Assembly: GCF_900129325.1 (NCBI RefSeq)
Contig: NZ_FQUP01000002.1
Span: 326,668-390,667 of the forward strand
DNA: 64,000 nucleotides
Direction: 5' to 3'
DNA from: Kaistia soli DSM 19436
GTDB lineage: Bacteria > Pseudomonadota > Alphaproteobacteria > Rhizobiales > Kaistiaceae
How positions within the stretch are numbered: position 1 is the stretch's first letter; every line of letters starts with the position of its first letter. Positions 24,999-33,455 of this stretch are shown piece by piece. Under the pieces are notes generated by a model that saw only the letters and a list, made by a program, of their open reading frames with translations, did no database searches and was not told where the DNA came from. The position numbers and the translations under genes are program-made.

Positions 24999-25191
24999 CC
25001 GCCTCGGCACGGCTGCCAGAGTGCTTGTCGCCGCTTTTGATCTCAGAGACGCGGGCGCTGTTCACGTCGAACTGCGCCGCGATCCGGTTCTGTGTCCATC
25101 CATCTAGCAGCATGGATTGGATTTTGACTGCGTCATCATATGTGAGCCGCCGAGAAGGGCGCCTCGGGTCTTCGCCGAATAGGTCGCGCAT
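24985..25191 (-). CDS. Small helix-turn-helix protein
   Basis: A 68-residue protein (MRDLFGEDPRRPSRRLTYDD start). The segment DAVKIQSMLLDGWTQNRIAAQFDVNSARVSEIKSG is a homeodomain-like/Hin-type helix-turn-helix, followed by a basic tail. It may regulate cargo genes of the element. It is convergent with the gene at 24795. Confidence 0.68.
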   Translation of the reverse strand: MRDLFGEDPRRPSRRLTYDDAVKIQSMLLDGWTQNRIAAQFDVNSARVSEIKSGDKHSGSRAEAVKRR

Positions 25192-25777
25192 GGACCTGCC
25201 TTTCGCTTTGAGAGCAAAAGCCGGGCTTGACCAAAGGGCGGAAAAGACTCACTACTAACTTGCACTACCGCCCTACGTCCCGTCGCCCGACCATCAATCG
25301 TGACGGGGCCTGAACTTCAGAAGCCGTCCCGGTTGGCCCCGTGGCGGCTTCGTTCATTTAGGCTCACACCACATGTAGTTCGAGTCCGCATCCCAGGGCA
25401 AGACATAGTAATACGACCGCTGCACACTTTTCGTGGGCGGTTACAATATTCCAGCGATTTCAGTCTTTTAGGGTAGTCCTCCCGTGTGAACGGTGGTCCT
25501 CCCTCCACACATCACACGCCACCAGTTAGCGCTGATTCGAGTAGAAGCGCAAATTGCTGCAGCGCGGCTGAGTCGCTGCGTGGCGAAAGACATCAGCGTT
25601 ACTTACCTATTAGGTAAAAGCATATGCAGATTTCTTTATATCAAACGGGGAGTGGCACGGATTTGCAAGAGATAGGCTAGCCTGCCTCGCGGCCGCTAGC
25701 GAGGTGGCCGGTGGCACGCGCGACCCGCCGCATCTCCAGCGGGTCGCGGAGGCTTATAGGGTTTGGCCAAGTCATGC
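25192..25777. other. Noncoding stretch with palindrome and hairpins
   Basis: About 585 bases with no convincing gene. It holds an isolated 15-bp dyad TTACCTATTAGGTAA (25603-25617) followed by an AT-rich promoter-like patch (25618-25650), then two GC hairpins: CCTCGC/GCGAGG (25685-25704) and a 9-bp stem GCGACCCGC/GCGGGTCGC (25720-25747). The second hairpin lies 30 bases downstream of the minus-strand TIR-like gene and may act as its transcript end, although it has no T tract. Confidence 0.45.
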
Positions 25778-26629
25778 TTACAGAGCGATGTTCATATCTA
25801 TCTGATAACCAGCTGCTTTGAGCTCCTTCGCGAGAGCAAACTTCCACATGCCGGCACCATCAACTGGTGTATAGAGTACCCCATCGAAATCGTTGGGGGT
25901 TTCCACATCGCCGCGGACCAGCGAGGCCACCCGGTTCGGCCCAAGGGCTCCGAGAAAGAAACCCAGCTCCAAAATGACATTCTGCCTCGCCCTCTTCTTG
26001 CCATTTGGCAATTCATCGTCGGGCGTCAGTAGGACGATAGCGAACCCAACATCAGCGGCCTCATCTCGGAACTTCTGAATGATCGTTCTACCTACATTCG
26101 CCTGCTCATGAAGAATGATGGGCTCGTATCCAAGTTTGGCGATCCAACGCGCGACGCTCTCTTTCAGCTCGCTGTCGTGGCCGTGAACAACGAAGATGCG
26201 ATTGGACTGTACGTCAGCCGTCTTTGCCGTTCTGCGAACCGCAACCTCTTCGTCAGCTCCGAGACGTTCCTGTAGGAGGGAAATTGCGTCGCCCAGCAAT
26301 TGGATAGAGCGAACTCTGTCTGCCGAAACGCTCCTCACTTTGTCATGGTGAGGAAGTTCATCCCCAAAAGATATAGGCCAGTCAAACTGCGAGGCCGCCC
26401 AATATCTATTATACTCGATTGTATTGCTGCCGAATGTCTCAACGAGTGCGGTCTCGATTGAAGTTGAGAGCGGACGTACGGTCTCGTGCGGATCTTCACG
26501 ACTGAGACTATTCGGATCGAATGCTTTGACATCGTCGAGCCGCTTGGTCAAACGCACGATGCCGCGCCGCATGTCTTCGGCCGACATTGATGCCTGCTTA
26601 GGTTCTTGTGGTGTAGGCCGTCGAGCCAT
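25778..26629 (-). CDS. TIR-like (CAP12/Pycsar-type) effector protein
   Basis: A 283-residue protein. Residues about 143-283 are a TIR-like nucleotide-binding domain (Pfam CAP12/PCTIR type): NRIFVVHGHDSELKESVARW, then EPIILHEQANVGRTIIQKF, AIVLLTPDDE, RARQNVILELGFFLGALG with the probable catalytic Glu221, and VLYTPVD. Proteins with this domain degrade NAD+ in CBASS and Pycsar antiphage systems. The N-terminal 140 residues are an unrecognised helical region, which may be the sensor. I chose the ATG at 26629 because GGGGAG precedes it by 7 bases. GC is lower than in neighbouring genes. No cyclase gene was found nearby. Confidence 0.85.
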   Translation of the reverse strand: MARRPTPQEPKQASMSAEDMRRGIVRLTKRLDDVKAFDPNSLSREDPHETVRPLSTSIETALVETFGSNTIEYNRYWAASQFDWPISFGDELPHHDKVRSVSADRVRSIQLLGDAISLLQERLGADEEVAVRRTAKTADVQSNRIFVVHGHDSELKESVARWIAKLGYEPIILHEQANVGRTIIQKFRDEAADVGFAIVLLTPDDELPNGKKRARQNVILELGFFLGALGPNRVASLVRGDVETPNDFDGVLYTPVDGAGMWKFALAKELKAAGYQIDMNIAL

Positions 26630-26768
26630 ATTGCAACTCCCCCGCGAATCAATCGTCAGTCGAATTAGATGCAGGAGTTGTCGTGCAGGCAAGGACCGGC
26701 AGGCGATCGTGTGTGAAGCGAGATACCTGTAGAAATCGAGAGATCGCACAGAAAAGACAACGCGAGCC

Positions 26769-27437
26769 CTATCGCGCCACCTTTTTCAGTGCTTTGAGGC
26801 GCTCAACCAGCGACGCATATTGGTAAGTGGCCTTTAGTATTTCCTTGGCCATATCAATCGCTAGACCAGATTCGTCGATGCCAATGTCGTCGTAGGCCTG
26901 AGCCTCAACGTGAGCTGCATCGTTGCCTAGAATTCGGAGCTCATCTGCGGCGGCCAGTAGCTCAGAGGGTATGATGATCGATGTGCTCAGCTTTGATAGA
27001 CGATCCTTCAGATTGCCACCGGTCGCGCCCTTGTCCTTGCAAACCTCCTCGAGAACTCGTCGAATCATGAGTGCGGATGCCTTATACGCTCCTGCGGCGT
27101 GGCACTTTAGGGCCTCTTCAATCGAACTGAGGATAGCTTGTGGGAGCGCCGTGGCGTCAAAGTCGATGAGTTCTGACGGCAGAGAACTGACAAGCTTGCC
27201 GCCCTCAACGTGAACGAGAATTATTCCTCGGCAGTCCGGGTTGGGGCAGATTCGGATTCCCGCGCCACACTGGATATTTTCAACGATGCCATCTGTGCGT
27301 CTTCGTTGCTCCAACCAACCCGCGTCGAGGCTCTGCTCTGATGGGTGAAAGACGCCAGCGTGCCGACAATAGGGGCAGCGAAGCTTTACATCCTTCGGCG
27401 GCAACGGCCCTGGACCCAGAAGCCCACGAAACGGCAT
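26769..27437 (-). CDS. DUF4145 domain protein with zinc-ribbon N-terminus
   Basis: A 222-residue protein. The N-terminus has paired cysteines typical of a zinc ribbon (Cys21-x2-Cys24 in CPYCRHAG; Cys64-x4-Cys69 in CPNPDC). The C-terminal half (about 100-215) is a DUF4145 helical domain: AAGAYKASALMIRRVLEEVC and LRILGNDAAHVEA with Arg168 and His176. DUF4145 has been linked to the HEPN group and is frequent near defence loci. Its ATG directly follows the stop of the comM N-terminal fragment, so translational coupling is likely. It is 139 bases upstream of the TIR-like gene on the same strand. Confidence 0.78.
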   Translation of the reverse strand: MPFRGLLGPGPLPPKDVKLRCPYCRHAGVFHPSEQSLDAGWLEQRRRTDGIVENIQCGAGIRICPNPDCRGIILVHVEGGKLVSSLPSELIDFDATALPQAILSSIEEALKCHAAGAYKASALMIRRVLEEVCKDKGATGGNLKDRLSKLSTSIIIPSELLAAADELRILGNDAAHVEAQAYDDIGIDESGLAIDMAKEILKATYQYASLVERLKALKKVAR

Positions 27438-27818
27438 TTAGGCACCAACCGTGATTGAGGGTTCGTCACCGAGCGCGGGCGCGCACAAATGATCCTGCGG
27501 CGACGTTGCCGGTGAGTGATGCGTGAGTGATGCGCAGGGCCCTCTGGAATTGACAAAAAACTCAACGCGTTGCAGCTCCTGCTGGCTGCCTTCCTTCGGA
27601 AGATCGGCCGGCGCGAGATTGACGATGACCCGCTTTGGCGGCAGGGCGAGCCCGGAGGCATGCAGCGCCGAGCGCACCCGTTCACGGCTTTCGGCAACGG
27701 TCTTGTCGGGCAGGCCGACGATGATGAAACTCGACAGGCCAGGGACGATCTGCACCTGCACATCCACGGGAACTGCCTCGATCCCCTGGAAGGACACTGT
27801 CGTTACATGCGCGACCAT
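27438..27818 (-). pseudogene. comM: ComM/YifB N-terminal fragment fused to element sequence
   Basis: The 5' part of comM: MVAHVTTVSFQGIEAVPVDV, through the Lon-like domain signature IIVGLPDKTVAESRERVRSA to NLAPADLPKEGS, about 78 residues. After the 17-bp repeat the frame runs 48 further element-derived codons (QQELQRVEFFVNS...) to a stop at 27438. The product, about 126 residues, lacks the ATPase domain and should be nonfunctional as a helicase. It retains the native start and upstream region after gshB, so its transcript may continue into the DUF4145 and TIR-like genes. Confidence 0.92.
27583..27599. repeat. Right attachment-site core (17 bp)
   Basis: TGGCTGCCTTCCTTCGG, identical to 10678-10694. 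On the minus strand it encodes P-K-E-G-S of comM; downstream codons belong to the element. The element therefore carries about 145 bases of its own DNA in frame before the fused comM stop at 27438. Confidence 0.9.
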
Positions 27819-27936
27819 TGCCTGATCCCCGTTCACCCAAGGCAAGACTAGGCCAAGCGGGGTGGCGGCGCAAGAACAGGAGGGGAACAAAAATCGCGCA
27901 GCAGTTGCGCCTGGGTTGTGCCTGGTTGAAAACCGT

Positions 27937-28878
27937 TCACCGTTTGGCTTCGATGGCATCCCAGATCAGGCTGGCGATGTCGGCGCCGCCGAAGCGCTTC
28001 ACTTCGCGAATCCCGGTCGGCGAGGTGACGTTGATCTCGGTCAGATAGTCGCCGATGACGTCGATGCCGACGAACAGGAAGCCACGCCGCTTCAATTCCG
28101 GACCAATCGCCTCGCAGATTTCGCGATCGCGCCGTGTCAGCTCGATCGGCTCGGGGCGTCCGCCGACATGCATGTTGGAGCGCGATTCGCCATCGGCGGG
28201 GACACGGTTGATGGCCCCGGCCGCGACGCCGTCGACAAGGATGATGCGCTTGTCACCGGCCCGGACGGCGGGCAGATAGCGCTGCACGACATAAGGCTGG
28301 CCGTGATAGGCGGCGGCGAAGATCTCCAACAGTGACGCCAGATTCTGGTCGCCTTCCGACAGGCGAAACACCCCGGCGCCGCCATTGCCATAGAGCGGCT
28401 TCACGATGATGTCGCCATGGGCACGTCGGAAGTCGCGGATTTCCTCGGCGTCGCGGGAAATCAGCGTCGGCGGCATCAGGGCCGGGAATTCGGTGACGAA
28501 GATCTTTTCCGGCGCGTTGCGCACCTCGGCGGGATCGTTGACGACAAGCGTCTTCGGATGGATGCGCTCAAGAAGATGCGTCGTGGTGATGTAGCCCATG
28601 TCGAACGGCGGGTCCTGCCGCAGCAGCACGACGTCGAAGGTCGAGAGATCGGTGCGTTCGGTCTCGCCGAGCGTGAAATGGTCGCCCGGGATATCGCGGA
28701 CCTGTACGGACTCGAGCCGCGCCTCGACCCGTCCATCATTCAGCGACAGACGGTCCGGCGTAAAATGCGCGAGCCGGTGGCCGCGCCGCTGCGCCTCAAG
28801 CATCAGCGCGAAGGTCGAATCGCCGCGGATGTTGATGCTGGCGATGTGATCCATCTGCACGGCGACGGAAAGCGACAT
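27937..28878 (-). CDS. gshB: Glutathione synthetase
   Basis: GshB ligates glycine to gamma-glutamylcysteine with ATP. The 313-residue protein is a prokaryotic-type ATP-grasp enzyme: [22 protein letters not shown] at the N-terminus, [31 protein letters not shown] at the ATP-grasp loop, and [13 protein letters not shown] near the metal-binding end. It is the last of the rsmI-yraN-gshB genes on the minus strand and precedes comM, a common Rhizobiales order that confirms comM was originally here. Confidence 0.96.
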   Translation of the reverse strand: MSLSVAVQMDHIASINIRGDSTFALMLEAQRRGHRLAHFTPDRLSLNDGRVEARLESVQVRDIPGDHFTLGETERTDLSTFDVVLLRQDPPFDMGYITTTHLLERIHPKTLVVNDPAEVRNAPEKIFVTEFPALMPPTLISRDAEEIRDFRRAHGDIIVKPLYGNGGAGVFRLSEGDQNLASLLEIFAAAYHGQPYVVQRYLPAVRAGDKRIILVDGVAAGAINRVPADGESRSNMHVGGRPEPIELTRRDREICEAIGPELKRRGFLFVGIDVIGDYLTEINVTSPTGIREVKRFGGADIASLIWDAIEAKR

Positions 28879-28971
28879 GGAAACCTCGGGGGCTGGCGCG
28901 CGCAGGGCGGGCGATCTGGCCGAGTCTTATGGCGCGACCGGGTGCTGCCTGGCAATCCCGCAGCGTGGCCG

Positions 28972-29382
28972 TCACCGATCGGTCCCGAAGGCGTCGACGA
29001 GATGACGCGGCCAGCGGCGTGGCGCTATGAGCACGAGATCAAAGCGGAGGGTGAGCGTCGCCGCATCGGGATGGCGGCCAATAAAGGCGTCCGCCGCGCG
29101 CAGCAGCCTCCGGCGTGCATGGGGCGTGACCGCGAGCGCCGCCGCATCGAAGTCCGCGCGGTTCTTGACCTCGACAAAGGCGAGCACGCCGCCCCGTCGC
29201 ATTACGAGATCGATTTCCCCGACCGGGCTCTTGAAGCGCCGCGCGACGACGCGATAGCCCTTGAGGCCGAGATACAGCGCGGCGATGCGCTCGGCCCGGC
29301 GGCCACGCTGCTCAGCTGCCTGCCGATCTTCCGTCCCGCGGCGCGGACGCCCGCGGTCAGGCCGCGTCGTCATCGCCGCCAT
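28972..29382 (-). CDS. yraN: YraN family nuclease-fold protein
   Basis: A 136-residue UPF0102 protein with a restriction-endonuclease-like core: RGRRAERIAALYLGLKGYRVVARRFKSPVGEIDLVMRRGGVLAFVEVKNR, giving the E-x-D-(E/V)xK arrangement of a metal-dependent nuclease fold. Its role is unsettled. It overlaps the 3' end of rsmI by 26 bases (or 17 if the second ATG at 29373 is used), consistent with cotranscription. Confidence 0.9.
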   Translation of the reverse strand: MAAMTTRPDRGRPRRGTEDRQAAEQRGRRAERIAALYLGLKGYRVVARRFKSPVGEIDLVMRRGGVLAFVEVKNRADFDAAALAVTPHARRRLLRAADAFIGRHPDAATLTLRFDLVLIAPRRWPRHLVDAFGTDR

Positions 29383-30277
29383 CGCCCTGCTTCAGCGCCA
29401 GCGCCCGCTGATAGAGATCCCGCCTTGGCAGGCCGGTCTGCGCCGCCGCCTGTTGGGCGGCCTCCTTGACCGGATGGTCGGCGAGGAGGCGCAGCAGCAG
29501 CGCATCGACATCCCCGGGCTCCGCGACGCCAGCTTCCGGCGGGCCGACCATGATGACGATCTCACCCTTCGGGTCGGGTTCGTCGGCGAGCTCAGCCGCA
29601 AGGCTGCCGAGCGTGCCGCGCCGATGCGTCTCGAACGTCTTGGTGAGTTCGCGCGCCATGGTCGCCGGCCGCTCGGGACCCAGGGTTTCGGCAAGATCGG
29701 CCAGCGTCTCGGCGGTGCGATGCGGCGATTCGTAGAAGACGAGCGTGCCGGGGATCGCCGCGAGCGCCGCGATCCGCTTCTTGCGGCCGACAGTCCGCGT
29801 CGGCAGGAAGCCGGCGAAGAAGAAGGCGTCGGTCGGCAGCGCCGCAGCGACGAGCCCGGCGAGGATCGCAGACGCTCCGGGAATCGGCACCACGAGATGG
29901 CCGGCGGCGGTAACATCCGCGACCAGGCGGTAGCCGGGATCGGAGATCAGCGGCGTGCCGGCGTCGCTGACGAGCGCCAGGCTGCGTCCCGTATCGAGCG
30001 CCTCGAGGATTCGCGGCCGCTGTTCCGCGGCGTTGTGCTCGTGATAGGCGATAAGCTGCCCTGAAAGGCCGTAATGGCGCAGCAGCACGCGCGTCGTCCG
30101 CGTATCCTCGCAGGCGATGATGTCGGCGGCCGCAAGCGTCTGCAGCGCCCGGATCGTTATGTCGCGGAGATTGCCGATCGGCGTCGAGACGATATAGAGG
30201 CCGCCCGGAAGCGGGGGCGCCGTGAAGGCCTGGCCATCGATCGTGTAGCGCAGCGGCTCGTCGTTTGCGGCACTCAT
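29357..30277 (-). CDS. rsmI: 16S rRNA (cytidine-2'-O)-methyltransferase
   Basis: RsmI methylates the ribose of C1402 in the ribosomal P site. The 306-residue tetrapyrrole-methylase-fold protein has YIVSTPIGNLRDITIRAL, ACEDTRTTRVLLRHYG, LVSDAGTPLISDPGYRLV and PIPGASA, all diagnostic. The ATG at 30277 gives the normal family length; in-frame codons further upstream are antisense to the divergent lipoprotein gene. Cotranscribed with yraN and gshB. Confidence 0.95.
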   Translation of the reverse strand: MSAANDEPLRYTIDGQAFTAPPLPGGLYIVSTPIGNLRDITIRALQTLAAADIIACEDTRTTRVLLRHYGLSGQLIAYHEHNAAEQRPRILEALDTGRSLALVSDAGTPLISDPGYRLVADVTAAGHLVVPIPGASAILAGLVAAALPTDAFFFAGFLPTRTVGRKKRIAALAAIPGTLVFYESPHRTAETLADLAETLGPERPATMARELTKTFETHRRGTLGSLAAELADEPDPKGEIVIMVGPPEAGVAEPGDVDALLLRLLADHPVKEAAQQAAAQTGLPRRDLYQRALALKQGDGGDDDAA

Positions 30278-30401
30278 GTGCGCCGGCCCTGCGCGCCGGG
30301 GGACAAGAATGGTGAGATTGGGGACATCGGCCTCTTGCCTCTCGCGGCCGTCCGGCCCTTTTCTAGTGATATCGTCTGGATCGACCAAGGAGAAGGCCGG
30401 C

Positions 30402-31616
30402 GTGCGACCGATACTGTCAAGACGAGGCATCGGCGGGTTGAAACGGTGGCTTGGTGCGGCCGCGCTGGCCGGAACCGCGCTCGCCTCTGGCTGCTCGCCG
30501 ACGATCGAGGCCAATGCACCCTCGGCCGGAACGCCGGCCGTGCAGCCGGCCGCCGCCGACACGATCGGCACGGGCAAGGTGCGGGTCGCTTTGCTGCTGC
30601 CGGCCTCTGCGCCCGGCAATGCCGGTCTTGTCGCAGCAAGCCTTCGCCATGCCGTCGAGCTCGCGCTCAAGGAGACGCCGGGTGCCGATCTGACGGTCAT
30701 CGTCGAGGACGACAGAGGGACGAGCGAAGGCGGCCGCGCTGCGGCTGCAGCAGCCGTCGATGCCGGCGCCGAACTGATCATCGGGCCGCTCTTCGCCGCT
30801 TCGGTGCGCGGCGCCTCGGAAGTCGCACGTCCGGCGGGCGTGCCGATGCTGGTCTTCTCGACCGATGCCAGCGTTGCGGCGCGTGGCGTCTATCTGTTCG
30901 GCTTCCTGCCCGAGGGTGATGCCGAGCGGATTGCGCGCTTCGCTGCCACGCGCGGCAAGCGCAGCTTCGCCGCGCTGCTGCCCGACAACGGCTATGGCTC
31001 GGTCTTCGGCTCGGCGTTGCAGCGCGCGGTTGCCGCGAGCGGCGGTACGATCGCCGCCGTCGAGCGCTATGGGGCCGATGCGGCGTCGCTCGGCCAGAAG
31101 GCAGCGTCGGTGGCGGCGCTGGCGACGGCCGGCGGCGCGAGCGCCATCGCGGTTCCGGCCGGTGACGATGCTCCGCTACGGGTCGGGGCCGCGCTCGCGG
31201 CAGCGCCGGGCGGTCCCTCGCGGGTGCAGTTGCTCGGCTCGGGCCAATGGAACGATCCGCGCCTTCTCGCCGCGCCCGCGTTGCAGGGCGGCTGGTTCCC
31301 GGCCCCTGACGGCGCCGGCTTCGCGAGCTTTTCAGCGCGCTATGCGGCGGCGTTCGGCACAGTGCCGGCACGGCCCGCCGCGCTCGCCTTCGACGCGACC
31401 CGTCTCGCCGCCGGCCTCGCCGCGCGCTATGGCGAACGGCGCTTCGCGTTCGAGACGCTGACCAATCCGAATGGCTTCACGGGCGTTGATGGTGCTTTCC
31501 GCCTGCTGCCGGACGGGCTCAACCAGCGCAGTCTCGCCGTCTATGAGGTCGCCGCTGGCAGTGCGCGCATCATCGATCCGGCGCCGCGCAGTTTCCCGCC
31601 GCGCGCCGGGTTCTAG
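30402..31616 (+). CDS. LpoA-like periplasmic-binding lipoprotein
   Basis: A 404-residue penicillin-binding-protein activator/ABC substrate-binding type protein. The GTG at 30402 is preceded by AAGGAGAAGG and starts a signal peptide ending in a lipobox LASGC (Cys about residue 30). The mature part has two Rossmann-like lobes of the type I periplasmic-binding fold (VRVALLLPASAPGNAG; ELIIGPLFAASVRGASEVA; SFAALLPDNGYGSVFGSAL). Such proteins sit opposite rsmI in many proteobacteria. Activation of a PBP is not shown for alphaproteobacteria. Confidence 0.82.
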   Translation: MRPILSRRGIGGLKRWLGAAALAGTALASGCSPTIEANAPSAGTPAVQPAAADTIGTGKVRVALLLPASAPGNAGLVAASLRHAVELALKETPGADLTVIVEDDRGTSEGGRAAAAAAVDAGAELIIGPLFAASVRGASEVARPAGVPMLVFSTDASVAARGVYLFGFLPEGDAERIARFAATRGKRSFAALLPDNGYGSVFGSALQRAVAASGGTIAAVERYGADAASLGQKAASVAALATAGGASAIAVPAGDDAPLRVGAALAAAPGGPSRVQLLGSGQWNDPRLLAAPALQGGWFPAPDGAGFASFSARYAAAFGTVPARPAALAFDATRLAAGLAARYGERRFAFETLTNPNGFTGVDGAFRLLPDGLNQRSLAVYEVAAGSARIIDPAPRSFPPRAGF

Positions 31617-31619
31617 CTG

Positions 31620-32798
31620 TCAGGCTGCGAGATCGGCGACGACCGCGTCGAGGACGAACGCGCCCGCGCGGGTCGCGCGGACATGGTGCGGCCCGATCCG
31701 TTCGACCATGCCATGCGCGATGAGGTCGGTGAGGCGGCTCGGATCGAGCGGCCTGCCGGCGATCGCGCGATAGCGACGCAGATCGATGCCCTCGACGAGG
31801 CGGAGCCCCATCAGCAGCAGCTCATCGCCCGATTCCTCGGGCGTCAGCACGTCGTCGGTGTCGACGCCATCGCCCCAGGATTCGACGCGGGAGAGCCATT
31901 TTTCCGGTTCGCGCGCCGTCGCGGTGGCGTGGCGGCGGCCGTCGACAACGAGGCGGCCATGCGCGCCAGGCCCGATGCCGGCATATTCGCCATAGCGCCA
32001 ATAGACGAGGTTATGCCGGCATTCGGCGCCAGGCGCCGCGTGATTGGAGATCTCATAGGCCGGGCGGCCATGCGCCTCGCAGATTTCCTGCGTGATCTCG
32101 AACAAAGTCGCCGCCGTGTCCTCGTCGGGGATCTTGAGCTTGCCGGCGGCATAGAGCTTCTCGAACATCGTGTCCGGCTCGATGGTCAGCTGGTAGAGCG
32201 AAAGATGGTCCGAGGCGCGGTCGAGCGCGGTCTTGAGTTCGGCCGCCCAGAGTTCCGGCGTCTGGCCGGGCCTTGCATAGATCAGGTCAAACGAGATGCG
32301 CGGGAATGTCGCGCGCGCAATCTCGACCGCCTTCATCGCTTCTTCGGCCGTATGCAGGCGACCGAGCGCGCGAAGGTCGGGATCGTTCAAGGCCTGCACG
32401 CCGAGCGAGACGCGGTTGACGCCGGCGGCACGATAGCCTCGAAAACGCTCGGCTTCGACGCTGGAGGGGTTCGCCTCCATCGTGATCTCGGCATCGGGCG
32501 CCACGGTCCAGGCCCCGGCGATGGCGTCGAGCACGGTCGCAACCGTCGCGGGGTCCATCAGCGAAGGCGTGCCGCCGCCGAGGAAGATGGACGACACCTG
32601 CCGCCCGGGCGCACGCGCTGCCGTCGCCTTGATTTCGGCGACGAGCGCCGCCGCAAAGCGCACCTGATCGACCCCCTCGCGCCGCACATGCGAATTGAAG
32701 TCGCAATAGGGGCATTTGGAGGCGCAGAACGGCCAGTGGACATAGACGCCGAAGCCAGGATCGATCGGTGCGTCGTTGGGTTCGTCCAAGCGGATCAA
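31620..32798 (-). CDS. hemW: Radical SAM heme chaperone HemW
   Basis: A 392-residue radical SAM protein. The [4Fe-4S] cluster motif is CxxxCxxC in [15 protein letters not shown], followed by [10 protein letters not shown] and [17 protein letters not shown]. This is the HemW form rather than the HemN oxygen-independent coproporphyrinogen oxidase: the N-terminal tail is short and HemN-specific motifs are absent. HemW delivers heme to client proteins. It overlaps rdgB by 4 bases. Confidence 0.92.
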   Translation of the reverse strand: MIRLDEPNDAPIDPGFGVYVHWPFCASKCPYCDFNSHVRREGVDQVRFAAALVAEIKATAARAPGRQVSSIFLGGGTPSLMDPATVATVLDAIAGAWTVAPDAEITMEANPSSVEAERFRGYRAAGVNRVSLGVQALNDPDLRALGRLHTAEEAMKAVEIARATFPRISFDLIYARPGQTPELWAAELKTALDRASDHLSLYQLTIEPDTMFEKLYAAGKLKIPDEDTAATLFEITQEICEAHGRPAYEISNHAAPGAECRHNLVYWRYGEYAGIGPGAHGRLVVDGRRHATATAREPEKWLSRVESWGDGVDTDDVLTPEESGDELLLMGLRLVEGIDLRRYRAIAGRPLDPSRLTDLIAHGMVERIGPHHVRATRAGAFVLDAVVADLAA

Positions 32799-33436
32799 TC
32801 CTCGAGCTCGGCGGCGGCAAAGCGCGCAAAGGCGCGGGCGCGATGCGACAGCGCGTCGGTCCGGCCAGCCGACCAGCCATGTTTCTCGGTTGCCGCCATC
32901 TCGCCGAAGCTGCGCTCATGCCCTTCGGGCAGGAACATCGGATCATAGCCGAAGCCGAGCGAGCCGCGCGGCGGCCAGATCATCGTGCCTTCGATTTCGC
33001 CGCGATAATAGCGCAAAGTTCCGTCTGGAAAGGCGAGGCAGAGCACGGCGACGAAGCGGCCGGTGCGCTGCTCAGGAGTGTGGGCACCCGCCTGATGAAG
33101 CTTCTCCTCGACATTACGCATCGCGCGCGAAAAGTCCTTGTCGGGCCCGGCCCAATCCGCCGAATAGACGCCCGGATCGCCATCAAGCGCATCGACGCAC
33201 ATCCCGGAATCATCCGAAAGCGCGGGAAAGCCCGAAGCGGTCGTGGCGGCGATCGCCTTGATCGCGGCGTTTTCCTCGAAGGTCGTACCGGTTTCGGCCG
33301 GCTCAGGCAGGCCGAGTTCGCCGCCCGAGACGGTCTTGAGGCCGAAGGGCGCGAGCAGATCGGCGAACTCGCGCAGCTTGCCCTTGTTGTGGCTGGCGAT
33401 GACGAGCGTATCGCCGCGCTTGAGGCGGTGGGTCAT
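32795..33436 (-). CDS. rdgB: XTP/dITP pyrophosphatase RdgB
   Basis: A 213-residue HAM1/RdgB housecleaning enzyme that hydrolyses noncanonical purine triphosphates (ITP, dITP, XTP). The N-terminal [48 protein letters not shown] and [10 protein letters not shown] segments are all family signatures. Its gene is between rph and hemW on the same strand. Confidence 0.95.
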   Translation of the reverse strand: MTHRLKRGDTLVIASHNKGKLREFADLLAPFGLKTVSGGELGLPEPAETGTTFEENAAIKAIAATTASGFPALSDDSGMCVDALDGDPGVYSADWAGPDKDFSRAMRNVEEKLHQAGAHTPEQRTGRFVAVLCLAFPDGTLRYYRGEIEGTMIWPPRGSLGFGYDPMFLPEGHERSFGEMAATEKHGWSAGRTDALSHRARAFARFAAAELED

Positions 33437-33455
33437 GGCGTCCTCTGCCAGCGTC

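Larger units (their letters stand above)
10678..27599. mobile_element. Integrated prophage-like element in comM
   Basis: A 16.9-kb insertion bounded by the direct repeat TGGCTGCCTTCCTTCGG. Joining the flanks across one copy of the repeat gives 236 + 1297 = 1533 bases, exactly 511 codons including stop, so comM is restored in frame. The element contains a tyrosine integrase next to the left end, an early operon with an initiator-like gene, a serine recombinase, terminase, tail genes and a minus-strand cargo at the right end. Portal, capsid, tail tube, lysis and fibre genes were not recognised. It is best described as a defective prophage or satellite. Confidence 0.92.

Noticed and set aside
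25493-25675. 60-codon plus-strand frame
   Set aside because: Poor coding composition, and it spans the palindrome and AT-rich patch; judged noncoding.
10678-27599. Tn7-like (AbaR-type) insertion in comM, as in Acinetobacter
   Set aside because: Those are transposon insertions with tns-type genes and short target duplications; here a tyrosine integrase sits by a 17-bp core repeat and no transposase is present.
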